Made by a program: the position numbers and the translations under genes. Below, piece by piece: positions 30,211-38,206 of a stretch of 64,000 nucleotides of DNA; positions within the stretch are counted from its first letter, which is position 1; each line of letters begins with the position of its first letter. The DNA is taken from the NCBI RefSeq assembly GCF_017813395.1, contig NZ_JAGIZB010000006.1, forward strand, positions 124,001 to 188,000. The letters run 5' to 3'. The notes below the pieces were generated by a model. The model was not told where the DNA came from and did not search any database. It saw only the letters and a list, made by a program, of their open reading frames with translations. This stretch comes from Pararoseomonas baculiformis. Lineage in GTDB: Bacteria > Pseudomonadota > Alphaproteobacteria > Acetobacterales > Acetobacteraceae.

Positions 30211-30417
30211 TCAGGCAGCCTTCAGGTTGCCCGCGGAGACGCGGCCCTGGTTGCCGCGCTGCAGATCATACTCGATCTTGTCGCCCTCGCGGGGCTCCTG
30301 CAGGCCAGCGCTCTGGACGTCGGAGATGTGCAGGAACACATCCTTCGTGCCGTCATCCGGCTGGATGAAGCCGAAGCCCTTGGTGCTGTTGAACCACTTG
30401 ACGGTGCCAATGGCCAT
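30211..30417 (-). CDS. cold-shock domain protein (CspA family)
   Basis: A 68-residue single-strand nucleic-acid-binding protein. It begins MAIGTVKWFNSTKGFGFIQ, containing RNP1 (KGFGFIQ), followed by RNP2 DVFLHISDV. The full OB-fold length is present and it acts as an RNA chaperone. A non-coding leader of about 230 bases lies upstream, as is usual for csp genes. Confidence 0.95.
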   Translation of the reverse strand: MAIGTVKWFNSTKGFGFIQPDDGTKDVFLHISDVQSAGLQEPREGDKIEYDLQRGNQGRVSAGNLKAA

Positions 30418-30648
30418 GATGGGTGTTCCGTTTACCTGATGGAACCGGCACGCAACATCGCACGCCGGATCAAGCATCGAGAAGAAACGGACACCAGGCT
30501 CGGCACTCCGCGAGGAGCAAGGAGGACAGGCCGAACCAAACGAGTTTGACTCGTAGTACATGGGAAGGGGAGGCGGCAGCTTCAACCCGACAGCCCCGGA
30601 GAAATGCCGCAACCTTCCAGGCCCTGGAATGCCGGGCCTGAGCACCGG
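30418..30648 (-). promoter_or_regulatory. long leader region of the cold-shock gene
   Basis: About 230 bases separate dnaQ from the csp start with no gene. On the minus strand it contains the hairpin ACGAGT-CAA-ACTCGT (30540-30554) and purine/pyrimidine tracts. Long structured 5' leaders are typical of csp mRNAs and make translation temperature-sensitive. I have no direct evidence for a promoter position. Confidence 0.4.
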
Positions 30649-31353
30649 CTAGGAGGAAGGTGCCTGGGCCTCCAGCGTGGCCCAGACCGGCTCCTTCAGC
30701 TTTGCCACGAAGGCGGCATGCCGCTCCAGCTCCTCCGGGCTTGGCTGGATCGGCCTTGGCGTGCGCCGCACCGGCCCCTCCATGGCCGCCAGGCTGGACC
30801 GCGCGCCGCCGATGCTCGTCGCCAGCTCCAGCCCGGGCTGCTTGCCGCCCATCAGCTCGAGATAGACCTGCCCCAGCAGCTGCACGTCCAGCAGCGCATT
30901 GTGGGTGGTGCGCGCCGAGAGATCGATGCCGAAGCGCCGGCACAGCGCATCCAGGCTGTTCGGCAGGCCGGGGAAGCGCTTCTTGGCCATGTCCAGCGTA
31001 TCGACCATCCGGCTGCGCGGGATGCGCGGCACGCCGCAGCGGTCGAACTCATGGTCCAGGAAGTTGAAGTCGAAGGGCGCGTTATGGGCGATCACGGGAT
31101 CATCGCCCAGGAATTCCAGCAGTTCCGGCAGGATGGCGCGGAACAGCGGCTTGTCCGCCAGCATCTCGGCGGTGAATCCATGCACCTTCGTCGCCTCGGG
31201 CGGCACCTCCCGCTCGGGGTTGATGAGCCGGTGGAAGTGCCGGCCCGTGGGCATCAGGTTCACCACCTCGATCGCGGCCACCTCCAGCACGCGGTCACCG
31301 GTGGCGGGGTCCAGGCCGGTGGTTTCGGTATCGAGGATCAGGGCGCGGGACAT
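30649..31353 (-). CDS. dnaQ: DNA polymerase III epsilon subunit (3'-5' proofreading exonuclease)
   Basis: DEDDh exonuclease of 234 residues. Exo I is ALILDTETTGLDP, Exo II is AHNAPFDFNFLDHEF, and Exo III is the H-x4-D pattern in TTHNALLDVQLL. KVHGFTAEMLADKP is also conserved. The C-terminal 50 residues would bind the polymerase alpha subunit. It lies downstream of hemE on the same strand, near the proposed origin, as in other alphaproteobacteria. Confidence 0.95.
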   Translation of the reverse strand: MSRALILDTETTGLDPATGDRVLEVAAIEVVNLMPTGRHFHRLINPEREVPPEATKVHGFTAEMLADKPLFRAILPELLEFLGDDPVIAHNAPFDFNFLDHEFDRCGVPRIPRSRMVDTLDMAKKRFPGLPNSLDALCRRFGIDLSARTTHNALLDVQLLGQVYLELMGGKQPGLELATSIGGARSSLAAMEGPVRRTPRPIQPSPEELERHAAFVAKLKEPVWATLEAQAPSS

Positions 31354-31439
31354 GGGCCCTAGATAGGGGGGAAAGAGGGGGAGGAGGTATACCCCCGGCC
31401 CCCCTTCGCTTCCTCGGGCTCAGCGCTGTGGCGCGGGGG

Positions 31440-32516
31440 TCACCTCGTGGCCTTCACCTGGGCGGCCTTCACCTGGGCGACCAGCGCGGCGACATGCTCG
31501 ATGGGGGTATCGGGCGTGATACCGTGGCCCAGGTTGAAGATGAAGGGGCGGCCCTTCATGGCGGAAAGGATGCTCGCGGTCGCTTCCTCCAGCGCCGCGC
31601 CACCGGCCACCAGCACCTTGGAATCCAGGTTGCCCTGCAGCGTCACGCCCGGTGGCATGGCTCCGGCGGCCCAGGCCGGGTCAAGCGTCTCGTCCAGCCC
31701 CACGGCATTCACGCCCACGCGCCCGGCATAGGCCGGGATCCCCTCCCCACCCAGGCGAGGAAAGCCGATCAGCGGGTAGTCCGGGCCCAGGCGCGCGCGC
31801 AGGCGCCGCACCAGCTCCGCCGTGGGCTGGACCACCCAGCGCTCGAAGCCTTCGGGCGGCAGCAACCCGGCCCAGGAGTCGAACAGCATCAGCGCCTCGG
31901 CCCCCGCCTCGGCCTGGGCCACCAGATACTCCTCCGAGGCTTCCAGCAGCCGCTCGAACAGCCGCCCCAGCAGCGCCGGGTTCTCCTCGGCCATGTGCCG
32001 CGCCAGGGGGAAGCCATGCCCGCCGCGGCCATCGACCATGTAGCAGGCCACCGTCCAGGGCGCGCCGGCAAAGCCGATCAGCGCCACCCCCGGATGGTCT
32101 TTCTCGAGCCCGGCGCGGATCCGGCGCACCGTCTCCATGATCGGCGCCGCCTTCTGCGCGGCCCTGCCGGGCGTCAGCGCCTCGATCGCCGCCGCGTCCC
32201 GCACGGGATCCAGGATGGGCCCCACCCCATCCGCTCCGCCCTGGCCATAGCGAAGCCCCTGCCCCATGGCCCAGGGCAGCATCGGCAGGTCCGTGAACAG
32301 GATCGCGGCGTCCAGCGGGAAGCGCCGCAGGGGCTGGAAGGTCACCTCGGCCGAGAGGGCCGGGTTCAGGCAGAGCTCCAGGAACCCGCCCGCCTTCTCC
32401 TTCGTCGCCCGGTATTCCGGCAGGTAGCGCCCGGCCTGGCGCATCAGCCAGATCGGCGGCGGCCACACGGCCTCGCCGGCCAGGGCTCGGAGGAAGGGCT
32501 TGTCCACGGCGTCCAT
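31440..32516 (-). CDS. hemE: uroporphyrinogen decarboxylase
   Basis: Decarboxylates the four acetate side chains of uroporphyrinogen III to give coproporphyrinogen III; 358 residues. The N-terminal active-site motif PPIWLMRQAGRYLPEYRATK is complete. DAAILFTDLPMLPWAMG, GFAGAPWTVACYMVDG, and the C-terminal FNLGHGITPDTPIEHV follow. The start is ATG 32516 with AAAGGGG just upstream. The frame stays open to 32753, but that part lies in the origin region and is not HemE-like. hemE bordering the origin is a Caulobacter-type arrangement. Confidence 0.98.
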   Translation of the reverse strand: MDAVDKPFLRALAGEAVWPPPIWLMRQAGRYLPEYRATKEKAGGFLELCLNPALSAEVTFQPLRRFPLDAAILFTDLPMLPWAMGQGLRYGQGGADGVGPILDPVRDAAAIEALTPGRAAQKAAPIMETVRRIRAGLEKDHPGVALIGFAGAPWTVACYMVDGRGGHGFPLARHMAEENPALLGRLFERLLEASEEYLVAQAEAGAEALMLFDSWAGLLPPEGFERWVVQPTAELVRRLRARLGPDYPLIGFPRLGGEGIPAYAGRVGVNAVGLDETLDPAWAAGAMPPGVTLQGNLDSKVLVAGGAALEEATASILSAMKGRPFIFNLGHGITPDTPIEHVAALVAQVKAAQVKATR

Positions 32517-32576
32517 GGCGCCCCTTTCACTCGAATTAGATTTTTTAGGAAAGGAGAAGTGACTGTAGTGCCCTGT

Positions 32577-32804
32577 GAGTCCTGTGGACGCAATCCGCGG
32601 GACTCCTGATCCCGAGGGTTTTCCACAGGCTGGAAGGCCCAGCGACTCGCTAACGGGATGCGAGTCGGTGACTCGCTCCGCAGGACTCATCCACCGTGCC
32701 CGGGATTCCGTCCCGGGTGGCGTGAGTCGTGACTCGCCGCCCCCATGACTCATGGAGGGCGGGAAAAGGCCCGGATCTATCCCCAGGACTCACGTTCATG
32801 AGTC
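32577..32804. repeat. dense array of 12 GANTC sites with nested inverted repeats
   Basis: GANTC occurs at 32577, 32601, 32644, 32662, 32670, 32684, 32704, 32724, 32731, 32747, 32787 and 32800. All but one (GATTC at 32704) are GACTC/GAGTC. Pairs form palindromes: CGACTCGC with GCGAGTCG (32643/32660), GCGAGTC-GGT-GACTCGC (32660-32676), GAGTC-GT-GACTC (32724-32735), CATGA-C-TCATG (32744-32754), and GACTCA with TGAGTC (32787/32799). GANTC is the CcrM methylation target. At about 70% GC one site per roughly 360 bases is expected. The near-uniform GACTC[G/A] form suggests an iteron-like protein site as well. Confidence 0.85.
32619..32627 (+). promoter_or_regulatory. DnaA box
   Basis: TTTTCCACA differs at one position from the DnaA consensus TTATCCACA. 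It is the best DnaA box in the gap and lies between two GANTC sites. Confidence 0.7.
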
Positions 32805-32847
32805 GCGTCCTCCCCAGCTTGTCCCCACTCCGCTAGGCTCTGCCCCG

Positions 32848-33735
32848 ATGCCCCGCACCACCAACCTCCACCTCGTCTCCGACAGCACGGGGGAAACGCT
32901 GAACTCCATGGCGCGCGCCACCCTTGCGCGCTTCGAGGACCCGCATGTGATCCAGCACCGCTGGTTCCTCGTGCGCTCCCGCTTCCAGCTGGAACAGGTG
33001 CTGGAGGGCATCCAGGCGGAGCCCGGGCCTGTGCTCTTCACCTTGGCCGACAAGTCCCTCCGCCACAGCCTGGAGGAGTTCTGCGCCCGGCTCGGCGTCA
33101 CCAGCCTCTCCGTGCTGGACCAGACCCTGGACCTGCTGCAGCGGGAGCTCGGCGCGGCCGCCAAGGAAAAGCGCGCCGCCCAGCACGTGCTGGATGCCGA
33201 TTACTTCCGCCGCATAGATGCCATGCACTACGTCCTGGCCCATGATGACGGGCAGGGAACCGCCGGGATCTTCGAGGCCGATACCTGCCTCGTCGGTGTC
33301 TCCCGCAGCAGCAAGACGCCCACCTGCTTCTATCTGGCCAACCGGGGCATCAAGGCCGCCAACGTCCCGATCGTGCCCGGTGCTCCCCTGCCGGTGGAGC
33401 TGGACAATCCCCCCTGCCCCGTCATCGGCCTGACCATCGAGGTCAATGCGCTGCTCGAGATCCGCCGCCACCGGCTGAAGCTCATCGGCCAGGGCGCTGG
33501 CCCCGGCGCCATCCGCCAGGACAGCACCGACTACGTGGACCCCGAGGCGGTGAAGGCCGAAATCCTCGCCGCCCGCCGCCTCTGCACCTCCCGCGGCTGG
33601 CCGGTGATCGACGTGACCCGCCGCAGCATCGAGGAGACCGCGGCCACCGTCCTCCAGCTGATGGAGGCCTGGCACGCCCGCAACGCGGCGCCCGGCACGC
33701 CGCATGGCGCCAACCAGGGGCCGCCGGCCCGCTGA
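32848..33735 (+). CDS. pyruvate, water dikinase regulatory protein (PpsR/DUF299 family)
   Basis: Bifunctional ADP-dependent kinase / Pi-dependent phosphorylase that controls PEP synthase (or PPDK) by threonine phosphorylation; 295 residues. The N-terminal [18 protein letters not shown] and the nucleotide loop [19 protein letters not shown] (G-x-S-R-S-x-K-T-P) are diagnostic. [18 protein letters not shown] follows near the C-terminus. The start is ATG 32848, at the edge of the proposed origin. The stop overlaps the maf start (TGATG), so both are translated together. In Caulobacter the homologous gene (RP001 type) also borders the origin. Confidence 0.93.
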   Translation: MPRTTNLHLVSDSTGETLNSMARATLARFEDPHVIQHRWFLVRSRFQLEQVLEGIQAEPGPVLFTLADKSLRHSLEEFCARLGVTSLSVLDQTLDLLQRELGAAAKEKRAAQHVLDADYFRRIDAMHYVLAHDDGQGTAGIFEADTCLVGVSRSSKTPTCFYLANRGIKAANVPIVPGAPLPVELDNPPCPVIGLTIEVNALLEIRRHRLKLIGQGAGPGAIRQDSTDYVDPEAVKAEILAARRLCTSRGWPVIDVTRRSIEETAATVLQLMEAWHARNAAPGTPHGANQGPPAR

Positions 33736-34364
33736 TGGACCATCCCATGACCGATCTCCAACCAGCCGGGCCGCCGGTCATCCTCGCCAGCGCCTCCTCG
33801 GCCCGGAAATCCGTGCTGGAGGCGGCAGGGCTGCGCTTCCAGGCCATCGCCGCGGCGGTGGACGAGGCCGCGATCAAGGAGAGCGCGAAGGAGGAAGGCT
33901 TCACCGCGGCCGAGGCCGCCCTGATGCTGGCCGAGGCCAAGGCGCGCCGCATCGCCGCCCGGCATCCCGAAGCCCTGGTCATCGGCTGCGACCAGATCCT
34001 CACGCTCGGGGATCGCTGGTTCGACAAGCCGGCATCCCGCGCGGAGGCCCGCGCCCATCTGGAGGCGCTGCGCGGCAACTCGCACCAGCTCGTTACCGCG
34101 GTGCTCTGCTGGCGCGGGGGCCAGCGCATCTGGCAGCACGTGGCCACCCCGCGCCTGACCATGCGCCCGGTTTCGGACACCTTCCTGGATGCCTATCTTG
34201 CACTGGAGGGCGACACGGTCACCACCACGGTCGGTGCCTACCGGCTGGAAGGCCCGGGCATTCATCTTTTCGACCGGGTGGAAGGCGAGCACGCCGCCAT
34301 CCTCGGCCTTCCTTTGCTGCCGCTGCTCGGCTTCCTCCGGCAGCATGGCGTGCTGCTGCGTTAG
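33735..34364 (+). CDS. maf: Maf family nucleoside triphosphate pyrophosphatase
   Basis: House-cleaning NTP pyrophosphatase of 209 residues, linked to septum control and removal of modified nucleotides. The N-terminal motif is VILASASSARKSVLEAAGL, followed by VIGCDQILTLGDRWFDKP (substrate pocket with the catalytic aspartate). VVG/AYRLEGPGIHLFDRVEG-type sequence follows near the C-terminus. The ATG shares a base with the ppsR stop. Gene order hemE/origin/ppsR/maf is conserved in alphaproteobacteria. Confidence 0.92.
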   Translation: MDHPMTDLQPAGPPVILASASSARKSVLEAAGLRFQAIAAAVDEAAIKESAKEEGFTAAEAALMLAEAKARRIAARHPEALVIGCDQILTLGDRWFDKPASRAEARAHLEALRGNSHQLVTAVLCWRGGQRIWQHVATPRLTMRPVSDTFLDAYLALEGDTVTTTVGAYRLEGPGIHLFDRVEGEHAAILGLPLLPLLGFLRQHGVLLR

Positions 34365-34653
34365 CCCTTCTCCGGAAGACACCACCAGCGCGGGCGCAGC
34401 GACGAGCATCCTGGCTTCGATCGAGGGATACGAGGCCTTTCTGCGCGCCACCTATTGGCGATGGGCCAAGACGGTGCTCCTCATCGCGCCCGAGCTGGCC
34501 TCCATCCATCTCGGTACCGGCGATCCGGGCGAGGCCATCCGGCAGGATTTCCACGCACGCCCGGCCAACTGGCTGCGCGATGCCAGCCCGCGCGCGGCCG
34601 ACGCCGTGGCCTGCGAGTACCGGCGCGTCCAGCAGGCCACACAGCCTGGCTGA
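34345..34653 (+). CDS. short orphan coding frame, possibly a gene remnant
   Basis: About 90 in-frame codons after maf show coding-type third positions and protein-like sequence (IEGYEAFLRATYWRWAKTVL, APELASIHLGTGDPGEAIRQ), but no clear start. ATG 34345 overlaps the end of maf by 20 bases in another frame; the convincing part starts near 34410. It could be a real small protein of unknown family or the C-terminal remnant of a larger gene. I recognise no family. Confidence 0.4.
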   Translation: MACCCVSPSPEDTTSAGAATSILASIEGYEAFLRATYWRWAKTVLLIAPELASIHLGTGDPGEAIRQDFHARPANWLRDASPRAADAVACEYRRVQQATQPG

Positions 34654-34795
34654 AGCAGGAATTGCGCCCCTTTGCGTTTCACGGGCCGCACCCGATCCTC
34701 CTGGATCCTTGCCCGATTCTCCAGCGCCGGCGAAGCGCGGGTTTTCATGCCGGCCTGGCCACCTATCCTCATCCTCCCCCGCCGAGGATCGCCCC

Positions 34796-35713
34796 ATGTC
34801 CCGCCATGCCGAACTCGCCCTGCTGATCGACCGCCTTACCGAGGATCTCGGGGATGGCATCCACACGACGCGCATTCCCCGCCTTGCCCTGATCCGCTCC
34901 GCCCAGCCCACGGATGGGCTGCACACGGTCTATGGCCCCTCCGTCTGCATCGTCGCCCAGGGCACGAAGCGCACCATCGCCGGGGAAGCCGTGCTGGACT
35001 ACGCGCCCGGCCACTACCTCATCGTCTCGGTCGAGATTCCCGTCATCGGGCAGGTCACGCGCGCCACTGCCGAAGAGCCCTATCTCTGCCTGCGGCTGGA
35101 TCTCGATCCCGCCATGCTCGGCGGGCTGCTGATCGAAGCCGGCATGCACCGGCGGCGGGAGCCGGAGCCCGGGCTCGGCATCATGCTCAGCTACACCACG
35201 CCGGAGATCATGGATGCCGTCATCCGCCTCACGCGGCTGCTCTCCACGCCGGGCGACATTCCCGTCCTCGCGCCGCTGGTGGAGCGCGAGCTTCTCTACC
35301 GCCTCGTCAACGGTGACCAGGCCGCCATGCTGCACGGCATTGCCATGGGCGAAAGCCGCGCAGCCGGCATCGCGCGCGCGGTGAACTGGATCAAGGACCA
35401 TTTCCGCGAGCCGCTGCGCGTGGAGAAGCTGGCCGAGATCGCGCATATGAGCCCATCCGCCCTGCACCAGCACTTCAAGACCGTGACGGCAATGAGCCCG
35501 CTGCAATACCAGAAGCAGCTCCGCCTGCAGGAGGCACGGCGCCTGATCCTCTCGGCGCAATCCGATGCCGCCGGCGCCAGCTTCGCCGTGGGCTATGGCA
35601 GCCCTTCGCAGTTCAGCCGCGAATATGCCCGGCTCTTCGGCGCACCGCCCCTGCGCGACATCGCGCGGCTGCGCGGCGGCGAGGAGGGAGCGAGGATGGC
35701 CGCTTCCGGCTAG
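34796..35713 (+). CDS. AraC family transcriptional regulator
   Basis: A 305-residue regulator. The N-terminal ligand domain (PSVCIVAQGTKRTIAGEAVLDYAPGHYLIV) is of the AraC_N type, found in regulators of short-chain dehydrogenase genes. The C-terminal pair of helix-turn-helices covers residues about 195-295: LRVEKLAEIAHMSPSALHQHFK and FAVGYGSPSQFSREYARLFG. It lies about 100 bases before an SDR gene and an Atu4866-type gene on the same strand, which are its likely targets. The inducer is unknown. Confidence 0.9.
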   Translation: MSRHAELALLIDRLTEDLGDGIHTTRIPRLALIRSAQPTDGLHTVYGPSVCIVAQGTKRTIAGEAVLDYAPGHYLIVSVEIPVIGQVTRATAEEPYLCLRLDLDPAMLGGLLIEAGMHRRREPEPGLGIMLSYTTPEIMDAVIRLTRLLSTPGDIPVLAPLVERELLYRLVNGDQAAMLHGIAMGESRAAGIARAVNWIKDHFREPLRVEKLAEIAHMSPSALHQHFKTVTAMSPLQYQKQLRLQEARRLILSAQSDAAGASFAVGYGSPSQFSREYARLFGAPPLRDIARLRGGEEGARMAASG

Positions 35714-35820
35714 TCCGGAGGATCGGGCAATCACCGTGGAGTTCCGGTCTACCGCCTGAAGCGGCCCAGCCGCCAGTTTCTCCCCAGCGGCGCAACGCAG
35801 CGCCGAAGAGGAGAAACCCG

Positions 35821-36558
35821 ATGTCCGGCACCATTTCCGGCAAGACCGTTCTCATCACCGGCGCCAGCAGCGGCATTGGCGAGGCAACGGCCCGCGTTCT
35901 CGCGGCCCGGGGCGCGCGCCTCGTCCTCGGCGCCCGCCGCACCGACCGGCTCTCCGCGCTCGTGCGAGAGATCGAGGAAGCCGGTGGACAGGCCCGCCAC
36001 CGCGCGCTGGACGTGACGGATGCGGCGGAGATGCAGGCCTTCGCCGACTTCGCCGAAGCCGAGTTCGGCCGCGTCGATGTGCTCGTCAACAATGCCGGCC
36101 TGATGCCGCTCTCGCCGCTCAACGCGCTGAAGATCGACGAGTGGAACCGCATGATCGACGTGAACATCCGCGGCGTGCTGCACGGCATTGCCGCCGTGCT
36201 GCCGCGGATGGAACGCCAGGGCGCCGGCCATGTGATCAATGTCGCCTCGATCGGCGCGCATGCCGTCTCGCCCACGGCGGCCGTGTACTGCGCGACGAAG
36301 TTCGCGGTTTGGGCCATCTCGGACGGGCTGCGGCAGGAAACCGACCGGATCCGCGTCACCACCATCAGCCCGGGCGTGACGACATCCGAACTCGCCGACA
36401 CCATCACCGACGAGACGGCGCGCGACGCCATGGCCTCCTTCCGCTCCAAGGCCATTCCGGCGGAGGCGATCGGCCGCGCCATTGCCTATGCCATCGCCCA
36501 GCCTGACGAGGTGGATGTCAGCGAGGTGATCGTGCGCCCCACCGCCAGCCCGCACTGA
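35821..36558 (+). CDS. short-chain dehydrogenase/reductase (SDR)
   Basis: Classical SDR oxidoreductase of 245 residues. The cofactor motif is VLITGASSGIGEATARVL, structural NNAG is in VLVNNAGLMPLS, the catalytic serine is in INVASIGAHAVS, and YCATK is the YxxxK catalytic pair. ARRTD after beta2 suggests NADP(H). The sequence resembles the widespread NADP-dependent 3-hydroxy acid/serine dehydrogenase-like branch. GAGGAG lies before the start. It is grouped with the AraC regulator and the Atu4866-type gene. Confidence 0.93.
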   Translation: MSGTISGKTVLITGASSGIGEATARVLAARGARLVLGARRTDRLSALVREIEEAGGQARHRALDVTDAAEMQAFADFAEAEFGRVDVLVNNAGLMPLSPLNALKIDEWNRMIDVNIRGVLHGIAAVLPRMERQGAGHVINVASIGAHAVSPTAAVYCATKFAVWAISDGLRQETDRIRVTTISPGVTTSELADTITDETARDAMASFRSKAIPAEAIGRAIAYAIAQPDEVDVSEVIVRPTASPH

Positions 36559-36569
36559 GGAACGCCCTG

Positions 36570-36959
36570 ATGCAGACCGAAGCCGCCTGGCCGCTCTTCC
36601 TGGCCACCCTTCTCGCCCATGCATCGCTCGCCGGGGCGCAACCCGCCCCGCAGCCCACGCGCATCGAAAGGAGCGCCGAAATGTCCCGCATCACCGATCG
36701 GCCCAGCCCTGCGCCCGACAATCCCTATGTCGGGATGTGGGTCACCGCCGATGGCCGCATTCGCCATGAGCTGCTGTCCGATGGCCGCTATGACGAGGCG
36801 CGCGGCAACCGGCAAAGCGCCTATCGGGGCCGCTACTGGCTGGAGGGGAACCGCATCGAATACCTGGACGACACCGGCTTCACCGCCGATGGCGAATTCC
36901 GCGACGGCGTCCTCCACCATGGCGGCATGATCTTCCACCGCGAGAACGCGCGGAACTGA
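36570..36959 (+). CDS. secreted Atu4866-type protein
   Basis: A 129-residue protein. Residues about 1-23 form a signal peptide (FLATLLAHASLAGA). The remaining domain, NPYVGMWVTADGRIRHELLS, then GRYDEARGNRQSAYRGRYW and LDDTGFTADGEFRDGVLHHGG, matches the Atu4866 family of small beta-barrel proteins whose role is unknown. It follows the SDR by 11 bases, and this SDR/Atu4866/AraC grouping recurs in proteobacteria as I recall. It ends in a clear terminator. Confidence 0.85.
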   Translation: MQTEAAWPLFLATLLAHASLAGAQPAPQPTRIERSAEMSRITDRPSPAPDNPYVGMWVTADGRIRHELLSDGRYDEARGNRQSAYRGRYWLEGNRIEYLDDTGFTADGEFRDGVLHHGGMIFHRENARN

Positions 36960-36970
36960 CACAGGAGAAG

Positions 36971-36995
36971 GGGGAGGCCACGGGCCTCCCCTTTT
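36971..36995. terminator. bidirectional rho-independent terminator
   Basis: GGGGAGGCC-ACG-GGCCTCCCC forms a perfect 9-bp stem with a 3-base loop, followed by TTTT on the plus strand. It serves the Atu4866-type gene and the convergent DUF3072-type gene. Confidence 0.85.
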
Positions 36996-36996
36996 G

Positions 36997-37236
36997 CTAC
37001 TTCCCGCGCCCGGTCTTCTCCTGCAGCGCGTCGATCCGCTTCGATGCCTCGGCCTTGCTCAGCCCCGGATCGAATTCCTCCCCCGCCTCCTCGGACAGGG
37101 TCTTGAGATAGGAGGCCTGCGCCCCTGTCATCGCCTCGTCGCCCGTGGTCCAGTCATCCGGGTCCTTCACCGTGTTGGAACCGGGATTGGGATCCGCCTT
37201 CGGGTTCGCCTCATGCTGCTCGGCCTGCTTGGCCAT
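36997..37236 (-). CDS. small DUF3072-type protein
   Basis: A 79-residue hydrophilic protein: MAKQAEQHEANPKADPNPGS, then DDWTTGDEAMTGAQASYLKTL and LSKAEASKRIDALQEKTGRG. The TGAQASYLKTL...LSKAEASKRIDALQ part is the DUF3072 domain and resembles a small helix-hairpin nucleic-acid-binding motif. The function is unknown. ATG 37236 is chosen; ATG 37254 is an alternative. It stands alone on the minus strand. Confidence 0.8.
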   Translation of the reverse strand: MAKQAEQHEANPKADPNPGSNTVKDPDDWTTGDEAMTGAQASYLKTLSEEAGEEFDPGLSKAEASKRIDALQEKTGRGK

Positions 37237-37336
37237 GCCTGCATCCTCCTCCAATGATGTTCCCTAAACGTTCAGGGGCTTCGGAGGTTGCCTCCACCGG
37301 GCCGCCGGGCGAGACCGGGGGAAAGAGGAGGGCCGC

Positions 37337-38143
37337 ATGAAGGTCAGGATGGGCGAGATCACGGGCGCCGAGGCGCGCGCCCTCTATGCGCGCAAGCCTG
37401 TGGTGCTGCTCCCCCTGGGCAGCCATGAGGACCAGGGCCCCCATGCCCCCATGGGCGACTATCTCCTGGCCGAGCTGATGGCCGAGCGCATCGCCCGCGC
37501 CGCCACCGGGGCCGGCACCGAGACCGTCGTCGCCCCCGTGCTTCCCTTCGGCAAGGCGGATTTCTTCGGCGCCATGCCCGGCGGCATCGCCCTGTCCCAC
37601 CGCGCCTTCGCCCTGGTGCTGACCGAGATGATCGAGGCGCTGCTCCGCCACGGGCTGGCCCGCATCCTCATCCTCAACGGCCATGGCGGGAACGCGCCCG
37701 TCATCCACGACGTGACGCAGCATTTCCTGCTCGCCGGCCGCGGCACCTTTCCCTGCTTCTATCTGTGGAAGGTCGCCGGCGCCCTGCTGCCCGAGGTGAT
37801 CGGCCCGGAAAGGGCCCGCCGCTCCGCCGGCCATGGCGCGGACCCCCTCACCAGCATCGCCCTGCACCTGGCGCCGGAGCGGATGCGGATGGACCAGGTC
37901 CCCGCCACCCCCACGCCGCCGGCCACCATGCTCGGCCTGCCTTTCTCCGCCTGGGGCGCGCTCTCCTTCGAAGGCGCGGAGATCAACGTCCCGGCCGAAT
38001 ACGACCTGCCCTCGCCCGATGGCATCGGCCCCGGCGATCCCCGGCTGTGCAGCGCCGAAACCGGCCAGGCTCTGGTGGAGCGCCTGGTGGCGATCGGCGC
38101 CGGTTTCGTGCGGCACTACGCCGCCCAGCCCCGCGGAACGTGA
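37337..38143 (+). CDS. creatininase family amidohydrolase
   Basis: A 268-residue metal-dependent hydrolase of the creatinine amidohydrolase / MftE / FAPy deformylase family. Metal ligands are in LLPLGSHEDQGPHAPMGDY (E and H), LNGHGGNAPVI and FEGAEINVPAEYD. Substrates in this family vary (creatinine, formamides, mycofactocin precursor), so the specific reaction is not assignable. A strong AGAGGAGGG ribosome-binding site precedes the ATG. It is a single gene. Confidence 0.88.
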   Translation: MKVRMGEITGAEARALYARKPVVLLPLGSHEDQGPHAPMGDYLLAELMAERIARAATGAGTETVVAPVLPFGKADFFGAMPGGIALSHRAFALVLTEMIEALLRHGLARILILNGHGGNAPVIHDVTQHFLLAGRGTFPCFYLWKVAGALLPEVIGPERARRSAGHGADPLTSIALHLAPERMRMDQVPATPTPPATMLGLPFSAWGALSFEGAEINVPAEYDLPSPDGIGPGDPRLCSAETGQALVERLVAIGAGFVRHYAAQPRGT

Positions 38144-38206
38144 CCCGGCTTGCCCCTACCGAGGCAGCGCCGCTGAATGGCGTTGCAACAAGCCGGAACA
38201 CCTTCC

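Larger units (their letters stand above)
32517..32847. other. probable chromosomal replication origin (oriC)
   Basis: A 331-bp non-coding gap between hemE (minus) and the ppsR-type gene (plus), the same gene pair that encloses the origin of Caulobacter crescentus. It holds an AT-rich stretch at 32533-32560 (candidate unwinding element), a DnaA box TTTTCCACA at 32619 with one mismatch, and weaker DnaA-like sequences: TCATCCACC (32687), CTATCCCCA (32777) and TTGTCCCCA (32819), each with two mismatches to TTATCCACA. Twelve GANTC sites are packed into it. Gene orientation switches here. I saw no CtrA half-site pair (TTAA-N7-TTAA). Known: position and site types. Inferred: function. Confidence 0.85.

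Noticed and set aside
32536-32548. Possible CtrA site in the AT-rich part of the origin (TTAG...TTAG)
   Set aside because: The half-sites are TTAG, not TTAA, and the spacing is five instead of seven, so it does not meet the CtrA consensus.
32517-32753. N-terminal extension of hemE through the origin gap
   Set aside because: The extra residues are not HemE-like, and the ATG at 32516 with AAAGGGG upstream gives the usual N-terminus.
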